In this document: piece by piece, positions 1-6,145 of the stretch
Position numbering within the stretch: position 1 is the stretch's first letter
Layout: each line of letters opens with the position of its first letter
NCBI GenBank assembly: GCA_002748505.1
Contig: PDSN01000037.1
Coordinates: forward strand, 1 to 7,842
From: Gammaproteobacteria bacterium
GTDB taxonomy: Bacteria > Pseudomonadota > Gammaproteobacteria > Pseudomonadales > Halieaceae
Direction: 5' to 3'
DNA: 7,842 nucleotides
Program-made: the position numbers and the translations under genes
The notes under the pieces: model-generated
Told to the model about the DNA's origin: nothing
Seen by the model: the letters and a program-made list of their open reading frames with translations, nothing else
Database searches by the model: none

Positions 1-397
1 TCAACAACACCACATAAGCGGCCATGGCCGGATTAAAAATGTTGTAACCGAGGCCGCCGTACAGATGTTTGGCGATAATTATGGCGAACGCTGTACCTGT
101 AGCAATTAACCACCAGGATGAACCCGGCGGCAGGGAAATGCCCAATAGCATCGCCGTGACCAGCGCGCTGCCATCATTGAGAGACGCTAACACCGGGCGT
201 TTGCGCAGTATCAGTACCAGCGCCTCGCAGGCGAGTGCCACGAGGCTTGCCCAGACAATGTTTACCAGGGTGCCGAAACCAAACCATGCGGTGAGCGCCG
301 CAACGCCGGGAATAGCCGCCAACAGCACCAGGCGCATTAACTGTGCTGTGGATCGCGGGGCGTGGCCGTGGGGTGAGGTGATACGAATTAAGGGCAT
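1..397 (-). CDS. rsxD: RsxD/RnfD membrane subunit of the Rsx (Rnf) electron-transport complex, 3' end outside window
   Basis: This is the N-terminal 132 codons of the RsxD/RnfD subunit; the rest lies beyond position 1. The family is an integral membrane protein that carries covalently bound FMN and passes electrons within the Rnf complex. The translation begins MPLIRITSPHGHAPRS and continues with hydrophobic helices at about residues 20-40, 43-64 and 79-108. The hallmark LYGGLG and FNPAM motifs follow near residues 112-124, matching the enterobacterial RsxD pattern almost position by position. The ATG at 395-397 directly follows the rsxC stop codon. It has a good GGGGAG ribosome binding site (complement of 407-412) nine bases upstream, inside the end of rsxC. 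The family is about 350 residues long, so some 220 residues, including the flavinylation site, are not visible. It is the fourth gene of the rsxABCD transcription unit. Confidence 0.95.
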   Translation of the reverse strand, partial: MPLIRITSPHGHAPRSTAQLMRLVLLAAIPGVAALTAWFGFGTLVNIVWASLVALACEALVLILRKRPVLASLNDGSALVTAMLLGISLPPGSSWWLIATGTAFAIIIAKHLYGGLGYNIFNPAMAAYVVLL

Positions 398-2413
398 CTA
401 TCGTTGCTCCCCTTGCAGGCTCGCCAGTTCCTCGCGGGCGCTGGCGATTTTCTTGTGCAAACGCTCGACGGTTGCGCGCAGGGCAATCAGAATTTTTTCG
501 CGCTCACCCGCCGCTTCGCCTTCCGCCAGTTTACTCTGTGTCTTGGCGAGGCGCTGTTCAAGTCTTTTAATGTCAGCGTTTAATTTTTCCGCAGGGCTTA
601 ACGCCGCTTGTGCCTCGCGTCTGGCAATGGCTTTGGCAATGGCGGCTTGCGCGGCGTCTGTCGGGTCTGCTTTTGGCTCGGTTTTTTGCGTTAAATCCGC
701 CAAGGCCTGGCGGTGTTTCTCCAGGCGCTCACGGGTTCGGTCTACCCCTCTTTGCAGGGCATCGACATTGTCGGCGTTGTTTTGTTTGGCTTCATTTAAT
801 TTCCGTGTTGCCGTGTCCAGGCGCTTTTGGGCAGTCAATACCGCGTTTTCAAGCTTTTCCCGCTCGCTGCTACCCGTGCTGGCTTTTTGCTGCGCCGCTT
901 TTTTCGCCTTGGCTCTGGCGATGGCGGCGGCGATGGGGTCGTTTTCAGCGTCATCGGCGCCGGCTTGTTTGGCTTTGGCTTCTGCGGCTTTTTTGCGCGC
1001 GGCGCGCTTTGCTTCACGCGCGGCGGCTTCGCGTTCCAGCCGTTGCTGGCGCGCTTCAAACCGCGCTTTGGCGTGGTCGGCTTTTTCGGTGTCTTGTTTC
1101 AGTTCAATAATTTCAGCTTTCGCCGCACGGTAGTATTGCACCAGCGGGATATGGCTGGGGCACACAAAGGAGCACGCGCCGCATTCGATGCAATCGAATA
1201 GCTGGTGTTGTTCCAGTTTGCTGTGCTCGTGACCCTTGGCGAACCAGTATAGCTGCTGCGGCAGCAAACTCGCCGGGCAGGCCTCACTGCACAGGCCACA
1301 GCGAATGCAGGCCTGGGCAGGGGGCGGTAGTGGCAGTTCTTTTGCCGTGGGGGCTAAAATGCAGTTGCTGGTTTTGATAACGGGTGCGTCATAGCTCGAC
1401 AGAGCAAAGCCCATCATTGGCCCGCCCATAATCAAACGCTGATTTTTGCCGGGCTTAAAACCGCTTTTATCCAGCAAAAAACGGATGGGAGTGCCCAGCA
1501 ATACCTTAAAATTCTGCGCCTGCGCCAAGGCTTCGCCGGTAAGGGTGACGATGCGCGATAGCAGGGGTTCGCCGCGCAGTATCGCATCGGCAATGGCAAC
1601 ACAGGTGCCCACATTCAGGCATAAGATGCCACTGTTCACCGAAGGTGTGCCGCTGGGAATTTGCGCGCCGGTAATGATTTCAATTAACTGATTCTCACCG
1701 CCGGAGGGGTACTTGGTGGGTACGACGGCAAGCGCTACTGCATCGTTTGCACCAGACGCGTGCAGTGCCGTTTGACAAGCTGAAATCGCCTCGGGTTTGT
1801 TGTCCTCAATGGCCAGGACAGTATCTTTGGGCGATAGAATGTGCCGCACGATGGCGATGCCCGCGAGCAGTCTGTCGGCTTGTTCGCGCATCAGCATATC
1901 ATCGGCGGTGATATAGGGCTCGCACTCCACACCGTTGATAATCAGGGTGTCTACGCTAGCGCTAAGTTTAATATCCGAGGGAAAACCCGCGCCGCCAAGC
2001 CCGGTGATACCCGCCGCGCGAATCCGGGCGATAAGTGTTGCGGGGCTTTGTTCGCGGTACTCGGTGAGCCCCTGGTGCGGCGTCCATTGATCTTCGCCGT
2101 CGGGTATCAGCACAATACAGGGTGCATCCAGCCCCGATGGATGCGCCACAGGGCGGTGCTCTATCGCCTCAATGGTGCCCGAGGTGGGCGCGTGTACATT
2201 GGCGCTGATCGGCGCGCTGGCCTCAGCGATCAATTGTCCCTTGAGCACCTTGTCACCAGGGGCCACGATAGCCCTGGCGGCAGCGCCGCGATGTTGCGAC
2301 AGAGGTAAAACCAGTTGGTCGGGAATGCCTGCAAAACGGATTGGCTGTGTGGTGGATTGCGTTTTCTGCTGGGGCGGATGGATACCGCCGTGAAAATCAT
2401 GGAGCTTCCTCAT
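398..2413 (-). CDS. rsxC: RsxC/RnfC, NADH/FMN-binding iron-sulfur subunit with long Ala/Lys-rich C-terminal extension
   Basis: This is the peripheral RsxC/RnfC subunit (671 residues), which in this family binds FMN and NAD(H) and relays electrons to ferredoxin-like centres. The conserved core covers about residues 1-435. It has a Gly-rich stretch (GLGGAGFP, 138-145), NGVECEPYITADD (160-172), KYPSGGENQLI (234-244), GGPMMG (330-335), and two 4Fe-4S motifs with cysteines 369, 372, 375, 379 and 408, 411, 414, 418. From about 440 to the end the protein is a charged, Ala-rich extension. It carries DP..AAAIA-type segments at 492-509 and 583-603, each followed by a predicted coiled coil (about 516-577 and 609-669). 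Such extensions are known in gammaproteobacterial RsxC and vary in length. The ATG overlaps the rsxB stop (ATGA at 2410-2413) and has an AGAGG site (complement of 2423-2427), which suggests coupled translation. Confidence 0.97.
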   Translation of the reverse strand: MRKLHDFHGGIHPPQQKTQSTTQPIRFAGIPDQLVLPLSQHRGAAARAIVAPGDKVLKGQLIAEASAPISANVHAPTSGTIEAIEHRPVAHPSGLDAPCIVLIPDGEDQWTPHQGLTEYREQSPATLIARIRAAGITGLGGAGFPSDIKLSASVDTLIINGVECEPYITADDMLMREQADRLLAGIAIVRHILSPKDTVLAIEDNKPEAISACQTALHASGANDAVALAVVPTKYPSGGENQLIEIITGAQIPSGTPSVNSGILCLNVGTCVAIADAILRGEPLLSRIVTLTGEALAQAQNFKVLLGTPIRFLLDKSGFKPGKNQRLIMGGPMMGFALSSYDAPVIKTSNCILAPTAKELPLPPPAQACIRCGLCSEACPASLLPQQLYWFAKGHEHSKLEQHQLFDCIECGACSFVCPSHIPLVQYYRAAKAEIIELKQDTEKADHAKARFEARQQRLEREAAAREAKRAARKKAAEAKAKQAGADDAENDPIAAAIARAKAKKAAQQKASTGSSEREKLENAVLTAQKRLDTATRKLNEAKQNNADNVDALQRGVDRTRERLEKHRQALADLTQKTEPKADPTDAAQAAIAKAIARREAQAALSPAEKLNADIKRLEQRLAKTQSKLAEGEAAGEREKILIALRATVERLHKKIASAREELASLQGEQR

Positions 2414-3003
2414 GCCGCGTGACCTCTGTCCGTGGCGATGATGTCGGCATTTTTCGTGGGCAGTTCCCAGTGCCAGTTATCGAGCGTGGTGGCAATGGGC
2501 ACCATATCAATACAGTCTACGGGGCAGGGTTCGACGCATAAATCACAGCCGGTGCACTCCGAGGCGATCACAGTGTGCATGAGCTTTGCCGCGCCTACAA
2601 TGGCATCGACAGGGCAGGCCTGAATACATTTGGTACAGCCTATGCACTCATTTTCGCGAATCACCGCCACGGTTTGCGGTTTTTCCTCACCGTGTTCGGC
2701 ATCCAGCGGCAGCGGTTCCACGCCCAATAAATCTGCCAGGGCGGCAATACCCGCTTCGCCGCCGGGTGGGCATTTGTTGATGGGCTCGCCCTGCACAATG
2801 GCCTCGGCGTAAGGTCTGCAGCCCGGAAAACCGCACTGCCCACACTGGGTTTGTGGCAAGACGGCATTGACCTGTTCGACAAGAGGATTGCCTTCAGTTT
2901 TGAAGCGCACCGCCGCAAAGCCCAACAGCGCGCCAAATGCCAGCCCCAGGCTCACTAAGGCCAACAGCGCCGCGAGTAGCGGATGACTTGCAAACCACTC
3001 CAT
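2410..3003 (-). CDS. rsxB: RsxB/RnfB, membrane-anchored polyferredoxin subunit
   Basis: RsxB/RnfB is the ferredoxin-like subunit that exchanges electrons between soluble carriers and the Rsx complex at the cytoplasmic membrane face. The 197-residue product has an N-terminal membrane helix (about residues 8-31). A four-cysteine Fe-S domain follows with CGQCGFPGC (Cys54, 57, 62) and Cys78 in NKCPPGG. Two classical 4Fe-4S motifs come next: CIGCTKCIQACP (Cys120, 123, 126, 130) and CTGCDLCVEPCP (Cys150, 153, 156, 160). Length and domain order are typical of the gammaproteobacterial protein (about 190 residues). The ATG at 3001-3003 directly abuts the rsxA stop codon (TAA, 3004-3006), and only a weak GGGA-like ribosome site lies in the end of rsxA, so translation is probably coupled. 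The stop overlaps the rsxC start by four bases. Confidence 0.97.
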   Translation of the reverse strand: MEWFASHPLLAALLALVSLGLAFGALLGFAAVRFKTEGNPLVEQVNAVLPQTQCGQCGFPGCRPYAEAIVQGEPINKCPPGGEAGIAALADLLGVEPLPLDAEHGEEKPQTVAVIRENECIGCTKCIQACPVDAIVGAAKLMHTVIASECTGCDLCVEPCPVDCIDMVPIATTLDNWHWELPTKNADIIATDRGHAA

Positions 3004-3582
3004 TTATACCAGTCCCGCAAAGCCCATAAACGCCAGTGACATCAAACCTGCCGTGATCATGCCGATAGCCGCGCCCTGAAATGGCTGGGGCACATCCGCC
3101 ACCGCCAAACGCTCCCGCAGAGCCGAAAACAGTACTAATACCAGGGAAAAACCAAGCGCTGCCCCAAAGCCGTACAGCAGTGATTCAACAAAACTGTGGT
3201 TTTTGTTGATATTCAGCAAGGCCACACCCAGCACCGCGCAGTTGGTGGTAATCAGCGGCAGGTAAACGCCCAGCACCTGATACAGCAGTGGGCTGGTTTT
3301 GCGCACCACCATTTCGGTAAATTGTACGACGACGGCGATAACGAGGATAAAGGAAATGGTGCGCAGGTATTCAAGTCCTAGCGGTTCAAGCAGGAAATTG
3401 TAGGTCAGAAAACTCAGAGCGGAGGCGAGGGTGAGTACAAACGTGGTGGCCAGCGACATACCCATGGCGGTCTCGACCTTGTTGGACACACCCATGAACG
3501 GACACAGCCCAAGAAACTGCACCAGCACAAAGTTGTTCACCAAAATGGCGCCAACCAGCAAGATAGAATAGTCCGCGAGCAT
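3004..3582 (-). CDS. rsxA: RsxA/RnfA integral membrane subunit of the Rsx (Rnf) complex
   Basis: RsxA/RnfA is a polytopic inner-membrane subunit related to NqrE; with RsxE it forms the membrane core of the complex. From the chosen ATG (3580-3582) it is 192 residues, against 193 for the enterobacterial protein, and begins MLADYSILLVGAILVNNF. Conserved stretches are FLGLCPFMGVSNK with Cys27, ILVIAVVVQFTEMVVRKTSP, and LPLITTNCAVLGVALL with Cys115. In the Rnf/Nqr family these two cysteines contribute ligands to an intramembrane 2Fe-2S centre. About six hydrophobic helices are visible. The reading frame extends 13 codons further, to a GTG at 3621. I reject that start because family homology begins at the ATG and an AAGAGA ribosome site lies just upstream of it. 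It is the first gene of the visible rsxABCD unit. The closest same-strand gene upstream ends 181 bases away. Confidence 0.97.
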   Translation of the reverse strand: MLADYSILLVGAILVNNFVLVQFLGLCPFMGVSNKVETAMGMSLATTFVLTLASALSFLTYNFLLEPLGLEYLRTISFILVIAVVVQFTEMVVRKTSPLLYQVLGVYLPLITTNCAVLGVALLNINKNHSFVESLLYGFGAALGFSLVLVLFSALRERLAVADVPQPFQGAAIGMITAGLMSLAFMGFAGLV

Positions 3583-3611
3583 GAAAACCGGTTCTCTTAA
3601 GTGGGACGGCC

Positions 3612-3620
3612 ATATTACCA
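3612..3620 (-). promoter_or_regulatory. possible extended -10 promoter element for rsxA
   Basis: On the minus strand this reads TGGTAATAT, a TGn plus TAATAT pattern like an extended -10 box. No good -35 sits at the matching distance. Transcription would start near 3605, about 22 bases before the preferred rsxA ATG. The rest of the gap (3621-3763) shows no better sigma-70 pair. It also lacks a convincing terminator for the upstream peptidase gene, so readthrough into rsxA is possible. Confidence 0.3.
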
Positions 3621-3763
3621 CGAACAGTCACCGAGGACGTGGTCTGGCCCGAAAAACCATTTAGGTACAGTTTGTTCATTTCTTGTTGTTGTCGATCAAG
3701 CATAAGTCCTTGATATCAAACAAATAGTAGAAAAGTCGTCGCCGTGCTGGTGAAATATCCGGC

Positions 3764-4795
3764 CTAGTCCTTATAAATTGCGGTCATGATTTCGCCCTTG
3801 GTATTGATTGCTCCCCGGTACATACCCTTGGAATTAAAACTGAATACCACTTCCCCGCTGGGTGACAGGCCGATGATGCCGCCATCGCCGCCCATTTTTA
3901 CCAGTTTGTCTTGAATCACCGCATCGGCGGCTGCTTGCAGGGTCAGGTCTTGATACAGCACCCGCGCGCAAATATCGTGCGCCACCGCTGCGCGAATAAA
4001 GTACTCGCCGTGGCCGGTGGCGGAGATGGCACAGGCCCTGTTGTCCGCGTAGGTGCCCGCGCCGATGATAGGCGAATCGCCAATACGCCCGTATTTTTTG
4101 TTGGTCATACCGCCAGTGGAGGTGCCGGCGGCTAAGTTGCCGAATTTATCCAGTGCTACTGCGCCCACGGTGCCAAACTTTTTATCGTCGGGGAAGGCGG
4201 CTGTGCTGGGGTCGGATTTATCCTCGGATAACACGCTTGCATCGGGTTTTTCCTTGAGAACTTTTTGCAGTTGTTGCCAGCGTCGCTCGGTATAGAAGTA
4301 CTTCGGGTCAACCATCTCAAGCCCTTCGGCGCTTGCAAATGCCTCGGCACCCGCGCCGCTCAACATGACATGGTTAGACTTTTCCAGCACCGCCGCGGCG
4401 GCGAGAATAGGGTTTCTAATGGTGCTGACACCCGCCACAGCGCCGGCGTTCAAGTCGCTGCCGCGCATAATGGATGCGTCCATTTCGTTGCGTCCGGCGT
4501 GGGTAAATACTGCACCCTTGCCCGCGTTAAACAGTGGTGAGTCTTCCATCACCACAATTGCCGCCTGTACCGCAGACAGTGCGGAATCGCCCGCCTGCAG
4601 TTTTTTATGGCCTGCCTGTAAGGCCTCTGTTAGCTTGGCGTGGTACTGCTGTTCCAGCTCCGGGCTTATATTCGATTTCAAGATGGTGCCCGCCCCGCCG
4701 TGAATGGCGAGAGCAAGCGGTGCGTTGTTCTCCAAAGCGTTTGCTCCCTGTAGCATCAGTGCTGCGGTGGCGACGGCGATAAGTCTGGCGATCAT
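3764..4795 (-). CDS. exported isoaspartyl peptidase / plant-type L-asparaginase (Ntn hydrolase, T2 family)
   Basis: This enzyme of the isoaspartyl dipeptidase/plant-type asparaginase family hydrolyses isoaspartyl peptides and often L-asparagine. Members self-cleave to expose a catalytic threonine. The 343-residue product has a signal peptide (residues 1-20: a short positive start, a hydrophobic core, then A-N-A before Leu21), so it is probably periplasmic or secreted. Family marks in order are IHGGAG (31-36), FNAGKGAVF (89-97), the predicted autocleavage site GTVGAVALD with Thr209 as nucleophile, GTSTGG (224-229), Arg237 with Asp240, and GHGE (261-264). The length fits the family plus a signal peptide. 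The frame extends to 4996, but the ATG at 4793-4795 is chosen. An AGGA site (complement of 4804-4807) lies eight bases upstream and the signal peptide starts there. The extension would overlap the divergent gene. Substrate preference cannot be read from sequence alone. Confidence 0.93.
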   Translation of the reverse strand: MIARLIAVATAALMLQGANALENNAPLALAIHGGAGTILKSNISPELEQQYHAKLTEALQAGHKKLQAGDSALSAVQAAIVVMEDSPLFNAGKGAVFTHAGRNEMDASIMRGSDLNAGAVAGVSTIRNPILAAAAVLEKSNHVMLSGAGAEAFASAEGLEMVDPKYFYTERRWQQLQKVLKEKPDASVLSEDKSDPSTAAFPDDKKFGTVGAVALDKFGNLAAGTSTGGMTNKKYGRIGDSPIIGAGTYADNRACAISATGHGEYFIRAAVAHDICARVLYQDLTLQAAADAVIQDKLVKMGGDGGIIGLSPSGEVVFSFNSKGMYRGAINTKGEIMTAIYKD

Positions 4796-4825
4796 AGTGA
4801 TTTTCCTGCCTTTATGGCGAATCTC

Positions 4826-4854
4826 AAAATAGTGTATCCTCCACGGTACGTTAA
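4826..4854 (-). promoter_or_regulatory. probable sigma-70 promoter for the isoaspartyl peptidase gene
   Basis: On the minus strand a TTAACG -35 box (complement of 4849-4854) and a TATTTT -10 box (complement of 4826-4831) are separated by exactly 17 bases. Each matches consensus at four of six positions. The predicted start, near 4819, leaves a leader of about 24 bases that holds the AGGA ribosome site. The same 82-bp gap must also hold the promoter of the divergent hydrolase gene, for which I cannot pick a clear pair of boxes. Confidence 0.45.
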
Positions 4855-4877
4855 AGCGAGATAAGAGGAAGTGGTGG

Positions 4878-5966
4878 ATGAGTATATTGTGGTTTTTGAT
4901 TGCCCTGGTGGTGCTGGTTTGGCTGGTGACGCACTTTGTTTTAGGTGGCCCCGATTTGAGAAAATACGACAGCCCGGCTCCGAAATTGTACAGCAACGAG
5001 CCGCCAAGTGCCTTCCATCAAGAGGCGGTGAACGATTTGCATGAAATGCATCGCGAGTTATCCGCCGGTGGTAAGGCCGACCTCAAAGCGCGTGTTATGA
5101 AGATGCGCAAAATTATGGATGATCTGGGGGCCAAGGCGGATCTGTCGGGCATTACTCTGACTCCCACCACGGCGAACGGCGTGCCTGCTGAGTGGGTACA
5201 GGTCGACGGTGTGGAGACTTCCCGGCGTTTGCTCTACCTGCACGGCGGTGCGTTTTATGCGGGCAGTCCCGGAAGCCATCGCAGCATTACTGCCGCACTG
5301 GCAAGAGTGACTCGCTCGGCGGTATTGGTCGTAGATTACCGGCTGTTGCCGGAGCACAAACGTTTTGACGGGGTGGCCGATTGCCAGAGCGCCTATCGCT
5401 GGATTTTGGACAATGGCCCAAATGGTCAAAGCCCCGCCGACGAGCTGTTGATGGCGGGCGATTCTGCGGGTGGTAACCTGGTGCTGATGGTGAGCAATTG
5501 GGCGCGCGACCAGGGCATGCGTCAGGCGGATGCGGTGATCGCATTGTCGCCCGCCACTGATGGCACGGTCTCAGGGCCCAGTCTGCAGAGCAATGTTGCG
5601 ACTGATCCTATGCTGGGGCCATCCATAGGGAAACTGTTAAAAGCCCCGCGTGGCGTTGTGCTTTGGTATTTCCTGTTAAGCAACAAGGCGTTGCCGAGTG
5701 ATCCGCGCTTGTCGCCGATCCACGATGATTTGGCGAATCTGCCGCCAACACTCATACACGTCAGCAAGGCGGAAATGCTGTACGATGACGCTGTGCGTTT
5801 TACCAATAAAGCGGTGGCGGCGGGCTCTCCAGTGACCTTGCAGGTATGGCCCCACACTGTTCATGTATGGCATTTTTACCATCCCAATATGCCTGAAGCG
5901 ATAGCGGCATTTGCGGCGATTGAGCAGTTTGTGGAGGGCGCGCTCGCCCGAAAGCAAAGCCAGTAA
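4878..5966 (+). CDS. membrane-anchored alpha/beta hydrolase, hormone-sensitive-lipase (family IV) esterase type
   Basis: This is a probable carboxylesterase or lipase of the alpha/beta-hydrolase-3 (HSL, bacterial family IV) group, 362 residues. A hydrophobic N-terminal helix (about residues 2-22) with no clear cleavage site suggests an anchor, with the catalytic domain probably outside the cytoplasm. The oxyanion-hole motif is HGGAF (122-126). The nucleophile elbow is GDSAGG with Ser196, and the catalytic histidine is probably His329 in VHVWHF. The third triad residue aligns best with Glu299 in SKAEMLYDD rather than the usual Asp, a substitution I recall from related sequences. A helical stretch (about 45-85) precedes the core and could form part of the cap. 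The ATG at 4878 has a strong AAGAGGAA ribosome site at 4863-4870. The gene is monocistronic by layout: a divergent gene lies upstream and a hairpin downstream. The substrate is unknown. Confidence 0.9.
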   Translation: MSILWFLIALVVLVWLVTHFVLGGPDLRKYDSPAPKLYSNEPPSAFHQEAVNDLHEMHRELSAGGKADLKARVMKMRKIMDDLGAKADLSGITLTPTTANGVPAEWVQVDGVETSRRLLYLHGGAFYAGSPGSHRSITAALARVTRSAVLVVDYRLLPEHKRFDGVADCQSAYRWILDNGPNGQSPADELLMAGDSAGGNLVLMVSNWARDQGMRQADAVIALSPATDGTVSGPSLQSNVATDPMLGPSIGKLLKAPRGVVLWYFLLSNKALPSDPRLSPIHDDLANLPPTLIHVSKAEMLYDDAVRFTNKAVAAGSPVTLQVWPHTVHVWHFYHPNMPEAIAAFAAIEQFVEGALARKQSQ

Positions 5967-5968
5967 GG

Positions 5969-6019
5969 GGGGCTTTTACCACGGCGCTGAGCTGAGCGGC
6001 GCCGTGGAAACGTAGCCCC
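5969..6019 (+). terminator. large GC-rich hairpin after the hydrolase gene, possible terminator without a U tract
   Basis: A perfect 9-bp stem pairs CCACGGCGC (5979-5987) with GCGCCGTGG (5999-6007) around an 11-base loop. An outer stem pairs GGGGCT (5969-5974) with AGCCCC (6014-6019), and T and A residues between the stems can add a few pairs. It starts two bases after the hydrolase stop codon. There is no T run after it, so classical intrinsic termination is uncertain; it may instead protect the 3' end of the mRNA or assist factor-dependent termination. Confidence 0.5.
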
Positions 6020-6075
6020 GCCGTGCTGTGATTGCCCGTGCTGTCGCGGTAATTCTCTATTTCTGTGTTCTTTGC

Positions 6076-6104
6076 TTGAGCGGCCGTTGATAACTTGTTA
6101 AAAC
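6076..6104 (+). promoter_or_regulatory. possible sigma-70 promoter for the diguanylate cyclase gene
   Basis: TTGAGC (6076-6081) and TAAAAC (6099-6104) are separated by 17 bases, each with four of six consensus matches. A start near 6111 would give a leader of about 35 bases before the GTG. A nearby TTGATA (6087-6092) is a better -35 but has only a poor -10 partner. The call rests on pattern alone. Confidence 0.25.
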
Positions 6105-6145
6105 GCATGGCATATCAATTACCTGCGTAACTAGAGACCAAAGCC

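Noticed and set aside
69..1133. A 354-codon plus-strand open frame antisense to the rsxC tail and rsxD start.
   Set aside because: Its Ala/Ser/Arg-rich product is what the reverse strand of GC-rich, Ala/Lys-rich rsxC gives. It shows no domain, and the opposite strand encodes clear RsxC and RsxD.
3583..3621. A GTG start at 3621 for rsxA, adding 13 residues.
   Set aside because: RsxA homology begins at the ATG at 3582, and the extra residues match nothing in the family. The possible -10 box lies inside this stretch.
3386..3703. A 105-codon minus-strand frame starting upstream of rsxA, a candidate leader peptide.
   Set aside because: Most of it overlaps rsxA in another frame. Its AAGGA is only three bases from the ATG, and the peptide has no attenuation-like codon run.
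3710..3719. Perfect palindrome TTGATATCAA upstream of rsxA, recalling half sites of an FNR/Anr box.
   Set aside because: FNR-type boxes need four bases between TTGAT and ATCAA; here there are none. A 10-bp palindrome alone is too weak to call an operator.
4796..4996. A 67-codon N-terminal extension of the peptidase frame up to 4996.
   Set aside because: The signal peptide and a good ribosome site sit at the 4795 ATG. The extension would overlap the divergent hydrolase gene and its strong ribosome site.
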